The position numbers were made by a program, and so were the translations under genes. Positions 43,965-54,089 of a stretch of 64,000 bases of DNA are shown here, one piece after another (the stretch's first letter is position 1; each line of letters starts with the position of its first letter). The stretch covers positions 1 through 64,000 of the forward strand of contig JBIOWC010000196.1 of NCBI GenBank assembly GCA_044868105.1. The letters run 5' to 3'. This DNA comes from JBFMDH01 sp044868105 (GTDB lineage: Bacteria; Acidobacteriota; Blastocatellia; UBA7656). The notes under the pieces were generated by a model that saw only the letters and a program-made list of their open reading frames with translations, did no database searches and was not told where the DNA came from.

Positions 43965-45074
43965 TCAAGCGATATGCGCGCCTTGGGTTTCCACATACAC
44001 CGCATATAGCGACTGGCTGGCGGTGATGAACAAACGATTGCGTTTCGCGCCGCCGAAACAGATATTGCTGGCGGTTTCCGGAAGCAGAATCTGCCCGATG
44101 CGTTCGCCTTCCGGGGTGAAGACGTGAACCCCGTCAAAGCCGGCGCCGGCCCAGCCGCCACTCGCCCAGATATTGCCATCCACATCTGCCCGTATGCCAT
44201 CCGAACCGCCCGCCAGCTCTCCGTCCCTGGTCTTCAATTTCATTGTCGTGAAGACCCGTCCGTTGCTCAATCGCTTTCCATCCGTCACCTCCCAAACCTT
44301 GATGTGGCGCGGCGCTTCTCCGTTTGGCGCAACACCCGTGTCAACGATATAGAGTTTTTTATAATCGGGCGAAAAACATAGCCCGTTGGGCTTATAGAGT
44401 TCGTCCGTAACTAAATCTACCTTTGCCGTCTTGGCGTCAATGCGATAGACGGCTTCCTTGATGTAGAGTTCACCTTTGTTGCCTTCATAGGCCTTCATCG
44501 TGCCGTAGCCGGGGTCGGTAAACCATATGCCGCCATCCGGGTGAACGACGATGTCATTGGGCGCATTGAACGGTTTGCCCTGCCATTTGTCTGCGAGTAC
44601 GGTGATGGCGCCGCCCGGTTCGTAGCGCACGACGCGGCGCGTCCCGTGTTCGCAGGAGAGTTGCCGCCCTTGGTAATCAAAGGTGTTGCCGTTGCTGTTA
44701 TTGGCTGGGTTGCGAAAGGTGCTGACATGCCCATCTTCGGCCAGCCAGCGACATTGAAGGTTATTCGGGATGTCGCTCCAAACCAAATATTGCCCATTGC
44801 CATTCCACGCCGGCCCTTCAGCCCATAACATCCCGGTGTGTAGCCGCTGAATCGCGGTGTTGCCGATTTTGTATTTCTCGAACCGCTTATCGAGCACCAC
44901 AATATCCGGGTCAGGGTAGCGCACCGGCGGCGCTCCCTGCTCGTAGTTGCGTTGCTGCGCGAAATTTGTAGCCGCGAAAGCCGTCGCCGCCGTACTGGCT
45001 ACAAAGGCGCGCCGGCTCAGCTTCGTTGATGAATTTAAGTTGAGATTTTCTGATAGTTGTTTTTTTCGTCTCAT
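43965..45074 (-). CDS. Tat-exported SMP-30/gluconolactonase-family lactonase
   Basis: 369 residues. The N-terminus has a Tat motif, SRRAFVAS, and a short hydrophobic stretch, so the enzyme is probably periplasmic. Six-bladed propeller signatures with metal ligands: AEGPAWNGNGQYLVWSD, NAPNDIVVHPDGGIWFTD, and GGSDGIRADVDG. Known reaction: opens aldonolactones to aldonates. It fits between the dehydrogenase and the dehydratase of an oxidative sugar route. Periplasmic placement would match oxidation in the periplasm by the Tat-exported oxidoreductase at 52822. Confidence 0.88.
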   Translation of the reverse strand: MRRKKQLSENLNLNSSTKLSRRAFVASTAATAFAATNFAQQRNYEQGAPPVRYPDPDIVVLDKRFEKYKIGNTAIQRLHTGMLWAEGPAWNGNGQYLVWSDIPNNLQCRWLAEDGHVSTFRNPANNSNGNTFDYQGRQLSCEHGTRRVVRYEPGGAITVLADKWQGKPFNAPNDIVVHPDGGIWFTDPGYGTMKAYEGNKGELYIKEAVYRIDAKTAKVDLVTDELYKPNGLCFSPDYKKLYIVDTGVAPNGEAPRHIKVWEVTDGKRLSNGRVFTTMKLKTRDGELAGGSDGIRADVDGNIWASGGWAGAGFDGVHVFTPEGERIGQILLPETASNICFGGAKRNRLFITASQSLYAVYVETQGAHIA

Positions 45075-45425
45075 AGCTCTCTCGGTCTTTCCCGTGTCCT
45101 CCAGTTACATACTTTTTGTCAGTGCTCATCTATCATTGCGCCCCAGTCGTTGTCCATGGACAAGGAAGAAAATTGCCGGCGTCAGCCCGGCGACCGTGCG
45201 CCTCAACGCCGCCTTGAATTAAGGCGAGGCGCTTTACCAATAAGCGGCGGCTCTTTTTGCCTTTTGTGCCGTTTGTGAAATTTGTGAGCTGGGTGAGACA
45301 TCTGCATTGGGAAAGCGAATCTCTCGCGATTGCAAAAATGGTTCTCACAAATTTCACAAACGGCACAAAGATTTTTGTCCTGCAAATAACCCGCATCACT
45401 GGTAAAACGCCACGCGTGAACCGGC
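45075..45425. other. Spacer with a large perfect inverted repeat
   Basis: No gene. The main content is the 26-bp inverted repeat at 45263-45369. The rest shows nothing I can name. Confidence 0.55.
45263..45369. repeat. 26-bp perfect inverted repeat with 55-base loop
   Basis: The arm at 45263-45288 begins TTTGTGCCGTTTGTGAAATT; the arm at 45344-45369 is its exact reverse complement. The arms are made of TTTGTG-type words. It follows receptor 2 and may act as a transcript end or be a non-autonomous element. Confidence 0.8.
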
Positions 45426-48400
45426 TCAAAAAACAATCTTCGCTCCGATTTGTACATTGCGCGGCAGGTTGTTCTGGCTCGTCACCTTGCCGAAGTTTGA
45501 ACTCGTCGGGTCGGTATTGGGGTCGCCGAACTGCGGGTGATTGAAGGCATTGAGGAATTCGCCGCGCAGTTGAAATTTCACCTTTTCGGTTATCGAAAAG
45601 TTCTTGATAACCGAAAGGTCCCACAGATTGAGCGGTTGACGACGGAAGCCGGTCAGGCGCGACGGGAAGACGCGCACATTATTGACCAGTCTGATGCGTT
45701 GGTCGGCGCGCTGTTTCGCAGGGTCTACGACCCCATTGGTCTGCACCGCCGCATCGCTGAAATAGAACCCGCTGGTATCAAAGGTTCCCTCTACGGTGTT
45801 GCCGGTGATGTCGGCGCGCAGCTTACTGGGGTCGCCATTGAAATAGACATTGCGGTCGCTGAGGTCAATGGGGCGACCGCTCTGCCATTGATAAATGCCT
45901 TGCACCTGCCAGCCGCCGATGAAGGCATCAACCAGGCCGTTCCAATCGGCGCCCAACTTGCGCCCCCGGCCAAACGGCAATTCCCAGATGCCGCTCACCA
46001 CGACGCGATGCGGAATGTCATCCGAGCCGATGCGCCGCTCGTACGTCGTATCCGACTCGTTCAGGAAGGTCACCTCTTCAATCACCTTCGACCAGGTGTA
46101 GTTTCCAAGCAACGTAAAGCCACCGGTGAAGCGCCGTTCGATGCGAAATTGCGCGCCGTGATAGATGGCCGTGCCATCGTCACGCCGCGTCCGTATGCGA
46201 CCGAACTGCGGGAAGGGGCGCAGCAGTTGTTGCCGTTGGATGGTTGAGCCGTTGAAGTTGGTGCCTGGCAGTAACCCTTGGAAGGGGTTTTTGACGTTGG
46301 CGGTCAGGGCGTTATTGGTCGCATCATCGCGCACCGAACTGGTTGACAGATATTGGCGCGGGATGGCGTTTGTCACGATGTTGTCATTCGAGGCATTGCC
46401 GGTCGTGATGGCGTAAGCGCGGTTGCCGATATAGGCCGCCTCGACCAGCCATTCGCCCGGCAGTTCACGTTGAAGGCTCAATTCCCAGCGCGCCGTCTGC
46501 GCGTTATCTCTATCGGTCGGGTAAAAGTCAAGGTCCCGGCCGAGAAAGGTCGCCAGCCCCAGGGTCGCGCCCGGCGGCTCGGCAACGCCCGTCGGGAAGG
46601 GGTTGAAGAGATTGCCGCAGCTCGCGCAAGCCGGCGCAAACGTCAGCCCGGCATTCAAGGTCGGCACAATGTTGGTCGCTTGCGAGAAACCCGTCTGCAT
46701 GACGCCGTCAATGACGAAAGGCGCCGTGTAGATGCCGAAGCCGCCGCGCGCGACCGTCTTATCATTTACCTGATAAGCAAAACCGACGCGCGGTTGGAAA
46801 TTGTTCTTGTCGGCCACCCAGAACCCCCGATTGCGTTTGTCGGCAAAAAGCAAGCCGCCTTTCACACTGAAACCGCTCACCGGAATTTCGGGAATCGGGT
46901 TTGCCGCGTAGGCAGCTTTTGCCGCCGTTTCTATGGGGCTGCTGGCGGTTTCATCAAAACCGCGAAGGTTGCGGTCGAATCGTTCTGTGGTCGCGCCTTC
47001 GACCTCATAGCGCAGACCGAGATTCAAGGTCAGTTTGCGACTGACCTTCCAATCATCGTGAAAGAAGAGGCCGCTATAGAGGGTTTGATTCGAGCGCGCC
47101 GCGTTGCGGTCAATAAATCCGCCGGTCGGCAGTCCCAGTAAGAAGGAGGCGAATTCCTGACCGATGGCCGCAGCAGTTGAGTTATCGAGCGGGCCGCGCG
47201 TGAAGTTGGTGCTGAAGTCGTAGCGTCCGGCCGCGTGAGCCGCGGGACTGCTGTTTTCCCTGTAGGAGCGGAAATCGTAGCCCATCTTGAACGAGTGGCT
47301 GGCGACAATTTTAGTCAGCGTCGGTTGCACCGAGTAGATATTGTGCGTGCGGATGTCGCCGCGACTGTCGCCGATGTTGGAAAAGCTGCCCGCAGGAAAT
47401 TCAAAACGCGGCAGATATTTTCCGGTGCCGAAAAAGCCTACCGATTGCGGCGAGAAACCGAGACTCGCAGGCTCGAAGGTGCCTTCGTGCTGACGGACGT
47501 TGGTTTCGAGAAACCGCGAAAAGCCGAGGCGAAAATCTAAAATCATGGTCGGCGAAAAGGTGTACACGTGGTCGTAGCTGAAGCCATCGTTTTTACGCGT
47601 CAGGAAATTGCCCGTCGATAGCAGGCCATTGACCTCGCCCGACCAGTTGCTGCGCGCCTCTAAGCGATTGTTATGCGTATAGCGGAAATAAAATTTCTGT
47701 TTGTCGCTGACCGTCTGGTCAAAGCGATAACTTTCGGAATGGAAGCGGTCGGTGCGCGGTTGTCCGCTGATGAAATTGTTGCGCCCCTGTGAATCGCCCG
47801 GCTGGTTGGGCAACGGGTAATATTTCAGATAAGCCAGGGCAATCGGGCTCAGCAGGTTTTGCGGAATCTTATTGCCGGGGAAAGGGTCGCGGCGTATGCG
47901 TGAGCCTTCTGCCCGGGCGGTGAACGGGTTATAAATCTGGAAACTGGCGTTAACGGCGAGCAGCGCCGACAGGTCGCCGTTGCGCTCGGCTTCGGTCGGA
48001 ACCGTAAACAGCGCCGGCTCCGGGAAGACATCTTTCAGGCGCTCATAGGCAAAGAAGAAGAAACTGCGGTCGCGCCCGTTATAGATTTTCGGAATATAGA
48101 TGGGACCGCCGAGGGTCGCGCCGTAGCGGTTGTAACGCAGCGGGTCGCGGTCGGCTTTGCCATCCTTGTCCTTGTCGCGCGCCGGGTTGGCCGCCAGATT
48201 GGTGCGATTGATAAAGAAGTCATTGGCCGAGAGCACATCATTGCGGACAAATTCATAGACCGTGCCGTGCAGACTGTTGGTGCCGCTGCGCAAGGCGACA
48301 TTGACGGCCGCGCCCGCCCCGTGTCCTTGCTGGGCATCGAAACTCGCGGTCTCGACTTTGAACTCCTGCACGGCGTCGGCCGGCGGAATAAAGGCAACGC

Positions 48401-49049
48401 GATTGCCGCCGCTGCCGTTATCGTCGGTGTTGGGCACGCCGTCGAGCGTGAATTCGTGACCGCCGACTCGCGGCACCCCGTCCGAAATGAAATCCGAACT
48501 CCCGTTATTATCGAAGGGTCGCGAAAATTTGAGGTCGCCAACGTAGCCGATGCCCGGCGCCAGCCTGGTCAGCGTGAACGGGTTGCCGTCCGAAAGCGGC
48601 AATTCCGAGATGCGCCGCCGGTCAATGACCTGCCCTGCTGATGCCGAGCTGGATTCGAGAAGCGGCGCCGACGCGACGACGCTGACGGTCTGCTCGACGC
48701 CGCCCACTTCAAGCGCCAGGTCGAGGGTTAATTTATCGCCGACGCGCACCTCGATGCCCTGGTTGACGAATTTCTTAAATCCTTGCGCCTCGACCGTCAC
48801 CGAATACTTGCCCGGCACCAGATAAAATACCGAATAGTTGCCGTCCCCGTCCGAGTTGACCGCGGTCGAGGTATTCATGTTGATATTGGTAATCGTGATG
48901 CGCGCGCCGGCCACAACGGCGCCGGTGGCATCGCTGACGCGCCCGGTAATTGAGCCGCGCGATTCCTGAGCGGCAACGGTCGCGAGCAGTAGTTGCGAAC
49001 CGAGCGCGACCGCAAGCAAGCAGCTAATGGTTTGATGTCTCCTTTTCAT
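45426..49049 (-). CDS. TonB-dependent receptor 2, Oar-like with carboxypeptidase-regulatory domain
   Basis: 1207 residues. Signal peptide, then a CarboxypepD_reg domain (ITGRVSDATGAVVAGARI), a plug domain (about residues 115-240) and a beta barrel that ends in an aromatic residue, GAKIVF. This type is abundant in Acidobacteriota and stands in for SusC, with no SusD. It imports oligosaccharides through the outer membrane using TonB energy. AGGGAGG precedes the ATG by seven bases. It lies between the GH95/DapA block and the sugar-acid block, so it likely belongs to one regulon with receptor 1. Confidence 0.9.
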   Translation of the reverse strand: MKRRHQTISCLLAVALGSQLLLATVAAQESRGSITGRVSDATGAVVAGARITITNINMNTSTAVNSDGDGNYSVFYLVPGKYSVTVEAQGFKKFVNQGIEVRVGDKLTLDLALEVGGVEQTVSVVASAPLLESSSASAGQVIDRRRISELPLSDGNPFTLTRLAPGIGYVGDLKFSRPFDNNGSSDFISDGVPRVGGHEFTLDGVPNTDDNGSGGNRVAFIPPADAVQEFKVETASFDAQQGHGAGAAVNVALRSGTNSLHGTVYEFVRNDVLSANDFFINRTNLAANPARDKDKDGKADRDPLRYNRYGATLGGPIYIPKIYNGRDRSFFFFAYERLKDVFPEPALFTVPTEAERNGDLSALLAVNASFQIYNPFTARAEGSRIRRDPFPGNKIPQNLLSPIALAYLKYYPLPNQPGDSQGRNNFISGQPRTDRFHSESYRFDQTVSDKQKFYFRYTHNNRLEARSNWSGEVNGLLSTGNFLTRKNDGFSYDHVYTFSPTMILDFRLGFSRFLETNVRQHEGTFEPASLGFSPQSVGFFGTGKYLPRFEFPAGSFSNIGDSRGDIRTHNIYSVQPTLTKIVASHSFKMGYDFRSYRENSSPAAHAAGRYDFSTNFTRGPLDNSTAAAIGQEFASFLLGLPTGGFIDRNAARSNQTLYSGLFFHDDWKVSRKLTLNLGLRYEVEGATTERFDRNLRGFDETASSPIETAAKAAYAANPIPEIPVSGFSVKGGLLFADKRNRGFWVADKNNFQPRVGFAYQVNDKTVARGGFGIYTAPFVIDGVMQTGFSQATNIVPTLNAGLTFAPACASCGNLFNPFPTGVAEPPGATLGLATFLGRDLDFYPTDRDNAQTARWELSLQRELPGEWLVEAAYIGNRAYAITTGNASNDNIVTNAIPRQYLSTSSVRDDATNNALTANVKNPFQGLLPGTNFNGSTIQRQQLLRPFPQFGRIRTRRDDGTAIYHGAQFRIERRFTGGFTLLGNYTWSKVIEEVTFLNESDTTYERRIGSDDIPHRVVVSGIWELPFGRGRKLGADWNGLVDAFIGGWQVQGIYQWQSGRPIDLSDRNVYFNGDPSKLRADITGNTVEGTFDTSGFYFSDAAVQTNGVVDPAKQRADQRIRLVNNVRVFPSRLTGFRRQPLNLWDLSVIKNFSITEKVKFQLRGEFLNAFNHPQFGDPNTDPTSSNFGKVTSQNNLPRNVQIGAKIVF

Positions 49050-49172
49050 AGATTGCCTCCCTGGGTGAACGGAGTTCGGGCTGCGCCACCCGAACTTCTC
49101 CTCCGGATGTACTGCATAATGGTTCGGCGCGACGCTTCGCCTATACCTGCTGCGTCGCCCGTTTTTCCGAGC

Positions 49173-50117
49173 CTATTCAATCCTTGTTTGGTTTCGTTCG
49201 CTGAGCGCGCGGGCAACCGGCGCGAGGCGCTCCTGTTGCCCGACGGATAAATCTGAAAGATAAGGCGGAACCGCGCCGGTCCGGGCTATCCCTGCGCCTT
49301 CGGTTGCAAAATGTAGGACCTTCGCCGGACTCCAGGCGTCGCGCAAATCTTCAAGCGGTAGAAAGTGAGCGCGCAAGATTTCGGCTTGCTCGAAATCCCC
49401 CGCCGCACAAGCCTCAAATAACGCCTGACTGAGTCGCGGCCCAAGGCAGCCCGAACCGGTGGTGAAACCGGCCAACTGCCAGTCGCGCAGATGCACGACC
49501 GCCGGGCGTTCGCCAATGCCGCTCAGAATAAATCGCCGGTCAACCCGTCTCAGCAAAGCTTCAAGATAAGCATCGCGTCGCGGGTCGTGGCGCACTACCG
49601 CATACTTGATGGCCGCGCATACTCCGTCTTCAACCAGCCGCGCGACCATATCAAGGCCCGCTTCTTTATCCGTGCCGAGGTTGTTTTCCTCTTTCAGATA
49701 AACCATCAGTTGGGTCTTAGCGGCTGCGGCAAATTCTCGGTAACCCAGCTCCAGGCCTGCTATGTCGCGCGGGTCGTTGCACGGCAGCACCATCACGCAA
49801 GGAAATGCATAGCGGCCAATCATGGGCGCTTGATCCATCAGCCGCCCGTAAGCCGGTCCCGCACTCGGAATGGCCCATAACTCATCGTTGAATTTGCTGA
49901 GCCAGTCGAGGAGCTGCTCGTACTCGGCAAGCGTCAGGTGATACAAAAACGCATTGCCGCCGTAAATGAATCGGGTAATGCCGCCTGCGGCAATGTGACG
50001 GACAAGCAAATCGTTCTGCTCGAAAGCAAGCGAGCGGCGCGCGCCCTGGGCTCGCGCCAGGGGTGGCACGGCAAACACGCCGCGTAAATCTTCTGCTTGT
50101 ACAGGTGTGGTTTTCAT
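49173..50117 (-). CDS. DapA-superfamily lyase/aldolase, unknown substrate
   Basis: 314 residues, TIM-barrel class I aldolase: Lys171 in AAIKYAVVR as Schiff base and Tyr140 in LMVYLKEE. The usual GTTGE phosphate/carboxylate loop is replaced by YGGNAFLYH, so the carboxylate site differs from DapA, NanA and KdgD. It probably cleaves or dehydrates a 2-keto-3-deoxy sugar acid. It sits directly after GH95 (13 bases) and before receptor 2. This makes a second, different DapA-family enzyme in the same locus besides KdgD at 39366. Confidence 0.75.
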   Translation of the reverse strand: MKTTPVQAEDLRGVFAVPPLARAQGARRSLAFEQNDLLVRHIAAGGITRFIYGGNAFLYHLTLAEYEQLLDWLSKFNDELWAIPSAGPAYGRLMDQAPMIGRYAFPCVMVLPCNDPRDIAGLELGYREFAAAAKTQLMVYLKEENNLGTDKEAGLDMVARLVEDGVCAAIKYAVVRHDPRRDAYLEALLRRVDRRFILSGIGERPAVVHLRDWQLAGFTTGSGCLGPRLSQALFEACAAGDFEQAEILRAHFLPLEDLRDAWSPAKVLHFATEGAGIARTGAVPPYLSDLSVGQQERLAPVARALSERNQTRIE

Positions 50118-50130
50118 CTAGCGCCTCTTC

Positions 50131-52554
50131 TCATCGGAATAAAATTTGATACGGCTTTCCGGCCCTCAGCTTCAACCGCAGCGCGCCATCCGTCAGCTTA
50201 GATACCGGAAGACTTTTGCCGTCTTCTAAGACGCGTTCAATCTGTTGACCAGGTGGTGGGCGGAGTTTCTGCTCAAGGCTTACCTGAGGGCGCAACCTGG
50301 CAGTCGTCGCTTTGCCCGCTGCCCACTGCAAATCAACTTCAATTGCCCCGCGCGCCCGCAGTCCGTTGATTGACCCTGCGGCCCAGGCCGTCGGTAGCGC
50401 CGGAAGCAATTGCAGTTCTCCCGCCTGGCTTTGCACGAGCATCTCAGCCATACCGGCGGCGCCGCCGAAATTCCCGTCAATCTGAAAGGGCGGGTGATTA
50501 TCCAGCAGATTCGCAAGCGTTGATTTGGCGAGCAGCGCCACCAGGTTTTCATGCGCTAAATTCCCTTCTTCCAGTCGCGCCCAGAAATTAATTATCCAGG
50601 CCCGGCTCCACCCCGTGTGCCCGCTTCCGGCTTGCAGGCGGCGTTCCAGCGATAGGCGCGCGGCGTGTGCCAGTTCCGGCGTGCCGCGCAAGGTAATTTG
50701 ATTGCCCGGGTGCAGCGCGAACAGGTGCGAGATGTGGCGATGTCCGGGGTCGGCTTCGTCATAATCTTCAAGCCATTCCTGCAACTGCCCGTGTTTGCCG
50801 ATGCGCAGCGGCGCCAGGCGCTCTAAAGCCGTGGTCGCGCGCGCCCTGAACGCTTCATCAATACGGAGCAGGCGGCTCGCTTCGACGACGCGGCTCAAGA
50901 GCGCCTGCGCAATCTCCGTATCCATCGTCGGTCCCATACACAATTTGACCGCCGCGCCATCCGGCGCCAGATAGCGATTTTCAGGCGAAAGCGACGGACC
51001 GGTTATTAAATGTCCCTGGCTATCGGTGACCAGGTAATCGAGCAAAAATTCGGCGGCCTCTTTCATTACCGGGTAAGCCCGGCGCGCCAGAAATTCGCGG
51101 TTGCGCGTGAAATCATAATGCTCCCATAAATGTAAACTGAGCCAGGCCCCGCCCATCGGCCAAAGCCCTGCGTGAACGCCATCAATCGGCACGGCGTGCC
51201 CCCACAAATCCGTGTTGTGATGGATGACGAAGCCGCGCGCCCGGTAAAGATTTTTAGCAACCCGTCGCCCATCTTCGCGGGCCTGGTCGAGCAGATCGAA
51301 TAACGGCGTGTGGAGCTCTGAAAGGTTGCCAACTTCGGCAAGCCAGTAGTTCATCTCGGTGTTGATATTGATGGTGTACTTGCTGTCCCAAGAGGGACTG
51401 AGTTGCGCGTTCCACTTGCCTTGCAGATTTGCCGCCATGGCCCCCGGACGACTGCTTGAGATGAGCAGGTAACGCGCGAACTGAAAATATAGCGTTTCAA
51501 GCCCCAGGTCGCTTGCGCCCTCGGCGACCCGGCGCAATCGTTCGTCGGTCGGAAGCTCCAGGTTGGGCGCCGCAAGATGAAAGGTAAGGCGACGAAAGAG
51601 ACGCTGATAATCGGCAACATGAGCGGCGCGCAGTTGGGCGTAAGGCTTGCGCGCGGCGGCAAGGTAGGCGTCACATTTTTCGGCCGGCCGCGCTGAGCGA
51701 AAATTGGTCGCCGCCGCAAAGATGAGCGTCGCCGCATCGGCGGTTTCGACTTTCACTTCGCTGCCCGTAACAGAGAGTCGCCCCCCTTCGGGAATCACTT
51801 TGACTACACCTTGAAATTTGACGCCGACCTTGCGCTCAAGCTCGTGGCGTTCACCGCGCGCAATCGCTTCACCGCGAATTACCAAGCGGTCAGGCTTTGC
51901 CGTATCGGTCTGACTATCTTGTTCGCGGGTGAGCGTGGTCGAAAAACTGAGGCCGCCCGGCCGGTCACAGGTCAGGCGCATGACGATGACTTGATCAACC
52001 GCCGAGGCAAAAACTTCGCGGCTAAATTGCGCTTCTTTGCAGCGGTAGGTTAGGCGTGCGATGCCGGTGTCGAGGTCTAACTGGCGAAGATAATCGCGCG
52101 CCTCTTCCTGACCCTGGAAACGCAGGAGCCAATCGCCGAGCGGTTGATACGGCGGCAGGCGCTTGGGAATCGCAATGAGAGTTCGCTCAGCGAGCGCCTC
52201 GGCCTCTTGCGGTTTGCCCGCAAAGAGCAGCCGCCGCACTTCGGCAAGCTGAGCTGCGCCTTCGGGGTTCAGGCGGTCACGTTTTTCTCCCGCCCAGATG
52301 GTCTCTTCGTTCAATTGCAGGCGCTCGTTTTGAAGGCCCCCGAAGACCATCGCCGCCAGTCGCCCGTTGCCAATCGGCAGCGCCTCATTCCAGTTGGCGG
52401 CCGGCTGGCGATACCACAATCGCAGGGGTTGAGGAGTGGCCGTCAAGGCCGTAGTCGCGGTTGTCAATAGATGCCAAAGAAAAACGCCGGTAAATAAACG
52501 CGGCAGAAAATTTTGGTTAAGGAGCGTCATCAAGGGCAGCGATTTTTTTCTCAT
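50131..52554 (-). CDS. GH95 alpha-L-fucosidase / alpha-L-galactosidase, secreted
   Basis: 807 residues with a Sec signal peptide. GH95 signatures in order: LWYRQPAANWNEALPIGNG, LQLNEETIWAG, HHNTDLWG (Asn447, Asp449), GPSLSPENRY (Glu525, likely acid) and FQIDGNFGG (Asp693). Known reaction: inverting removal of alpha-1,2-L-fucose or alpha-L-galactose from glycans such as xyloglucan, mucin or algal polymers. With GH29 in the same locus it shows that the target glycan carries fucose-like side chains. The signal peptide places it in the periplasm or outside. Confidence 0.9.
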   Translation of the reverse strand: MRKKSLPLMTLLNQNFLPRLFTGVFLWHLLTTATTALTATPQPLRLWYRQPAANWNEALPIGNGRLAAMVFGGLQNERLQLNEETIWAGEKRDRLNPEGAAQLAEVRRLLFAGKPQEAEALAERTLIAIPKRLPPYQPLGDWLLRFQGQEEARDYLRQLDLDTGIARLTYRCKEAQFSREVFASAVDQVIVMRLTCDRPGGLSFSTTLTREQDSQTDTAKPDRLVIRGEAIARGERHELERKVGVKFQGVVKVIPEGGRLSVTGSEVKVETADAATLIFAAATNFRSARPAEKCDAYLAAARKPYAQLRAAHVADYQRLFRRLTFHLAAPNLELPTDERLRRVAEGASDLGLETLYFQFARYLLISSSRPGAMAANLQGKWNAQLSPSWDSKYTININTEMNYWLAEVGNLSELHTPLFDLLDQAREDGRRVAKNLYRARGFVIHHNTDLWGHAVPIDGVHAGLWPMGGAWLSLHLWEHYDFTRNREFLARRAYPVMKEAAEFLLDYLVTDSQGHLITGPSLSPENRYLAPDGAAVKLCMGPTMDTEIAQALLSRVVEASRLLRIDEAFRARATTALERLAPLRIGKHGQLQEWLEDYDEADPGHRHISHLFALHPGNQITLRGTPELAHAARLSLERRLQAGSGHTGWSRAWIINFWARLEEGNLAHENLVALLAKSTLANLLDNHPPFQIDGNFGGAAGMAEMLVQSQAGELQLLPALPTAWAAGSINGLRARGAIEVDLQWAAGKATTARLRPQVSLEQKLRPPPGQQIERVLEDGKSLPVSKLTDGALRLKLRAGKPYQILFR

Positions 52555-52821
52555 GAAGGCGTCTCCCTGGGATTAGTCGAGGAGTAGAATTCGCCGCTAT
52601 GCGGCGCTTGAATTTAGCCTGGTCTTTCAAGGCTGGGAACGCTGCATCGTTCAACAGGTTTCGTTGCTGACCCGACGCCACAATCTATCAATCAACGCGC
52701 AACCGGGCCTTAAAAGACCCAGCTCACTTCGTTTTGCGGCTCGTTGTATGTTGGTCCGCCGGCGGTTGATGCAAAAGCTTTGCTCCTTCCAGTCCTTTCA
52801 ACTTAACGGCCGCTTGATGAT

Positions 52822-54078
52822 TCAGAATTTAATCACTTGTCCTGCTTCGATGGCTTGATTGGCAAGCAGCACAGACCGGGCGGCATTGTAACCGACCTGG
52901 AAATTCACTTCGGCCTGCTTACCCGAACGGATGCAGGAAACGAAAGACTCTAATTCCCGATAGACCGCGCTCGCCCGTTGTCGGTTTGGGGTCTCGACTT
53001 GCGTCCCTGCTTGCTGACTCGGTTGTGAAGCTTTCATGGTTTCGCCGGTCGCGGTGATGACGGTCGCGCCATCGGCTTTAACGAGTTCGGGGGATTCTTT
53101 CTCGCGAAAATAGAGCGCTTGATTCCACCCCATTTCAATGGTGCCTTCGGTGCCCATAATAACCATCTTCTCGCCGTCATGCGCATTGGTTGTCGTCGAA
53201 GTAAACATCGCTTTTTGACCGGCGGGATAGCTGTAGACGACTGTCACATTATCGTAAGTTTCGCGCCCGTCTTTCCAGTAATCTATGCCCCCGAGGCCGG
53301 TCACCGAAGCCGGCGTTGAATCATAAATCAGGTTGACGATTTCAATCATATGGGCGCCGAGTTCGGCCATCAGTCCCTGCGAATAGCGTTTGTACATGCG
53401 CCAGTTGATTAAGTGTTCAAGGTCCTCGTAGCCCCAGGGGCGCGGGTCGAAATCGCTTTTCGGAACCGGTCGCCGCCAGTTGCCATTGCGATGCCAGTGG
53501 CAGCGAATGTGTGTGACCTTGCCGAGCGCTCCGTCTCGCGACATCGCCAGGACTTTATGAATCACCGGGTCAAAGCGGTGCTGATGGCCGACCTGCGCGA
53601 CCAGCTTGGATTGCGCGCGCGCGGCTTTGAGCATCTGTTCGCCTTGCGCAACTGAATAAGCCATGGTCTTTTCAACAAAGACATGTTTACCGGCGCTGAG
53701 CGCGGCGAGGGCGATCTCAGCATGCAGATGAAGCGGCGTGGCAATGACGACTGCATCCACATCTTTGCTGGCGATGAGCTTGCGATAATCGTTAAAGGTT
53801 TTCGGCGCGCCGCCCGCAAGCCCAACGGCTTTTTTCAAATTCGGTTCAAAGATGTCGCAGATTGCCGTGATGCGCGCATTCGTTACGGTTGCCAGATTCC
53901 GTGTGAGTCCACTGCCCTGACCGCCGACGCCGATAAGGCCCACTTGAACCTGCTCGTTGGCGCTCGGCGCGGCCACCAAAACCTTTTCGCTTGCGGCGGT
54001 GAGCATCAACCCGGCCGCGCCGAGGGTTGTGGTCTCCAGAAAATTGCGTCTTGAGAACTTCTCTTGGTTTTTTGACAT
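52822..54078 (-). CDS. Tat-exported Gfo/Idh/MocA-family oxidoreductase
   Basis: 418 residues from the ATG at 54078; a TTG at 54093 overlaps the previous stop. Tat signal SRRNFLETTTLGAAGLML, then a Rossmann fold (VGLIGVGGQGSGLTRNL) and VFVEKTMAYSV with the family's catalytic-type lysine. Exported members such as glucose-fructose oxidoreductase keep NADP tightly bound and work without free cofactor. This enzyme may therefore oxidise a sugar in the periplasm. It follows ApbE by 11 bases. Its partner in the periplasm would be the Tat-exported lactonase. Confidence 0.85.
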   Translation of the reverse strand: MSKNQEKFSRRNFLETTTLGAAGLMLTAASEKVLVAAPSANEQVQVGLIGVGGQGSGLTRNLATVTNARITAICDIFEPNLKKAVGLAGGAPKTFNDYRKLIASKDVDAVVIATPLHLHAEIALAALSAGKHVFVEKTMAYSVAQGEQMLKAARAQSKLVAQVGHQHRFDPVIHKVLAMSRDGALGKVTHIRCHWHRNGNWRRPVPKSDFDPRPWGYEDLEHLINWRMYKRYSQGLMAELGAHMIEIVNLIYDSTPASVTGLGGIDYWKDGRETYDNVTVVYSYPAGQKAMFTSTTTNAHDGEKMVIMGTEGTIEMGWNQALYFREKESPELVKADGATVITATGETMKASQPSQQAGTQVETPNRQRASAVYRELESFVSCIRSGKQAEVNFQVGYNAARSVLLANQAIEAGQVIKF

Positions 54079-54089
54079 AACGGCTTCCT

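Noticed and set aside
53000..53100. DGAT-like motif (KADGATVIT) in the Gfo/Idh/MocA protein as an ApbE acceptor site
   Set aside because: The consensus needs Ser or Thr before GAT with an upstream Asp; here the preceding residue is Asp, and the family is not known to carry covalent FMN.
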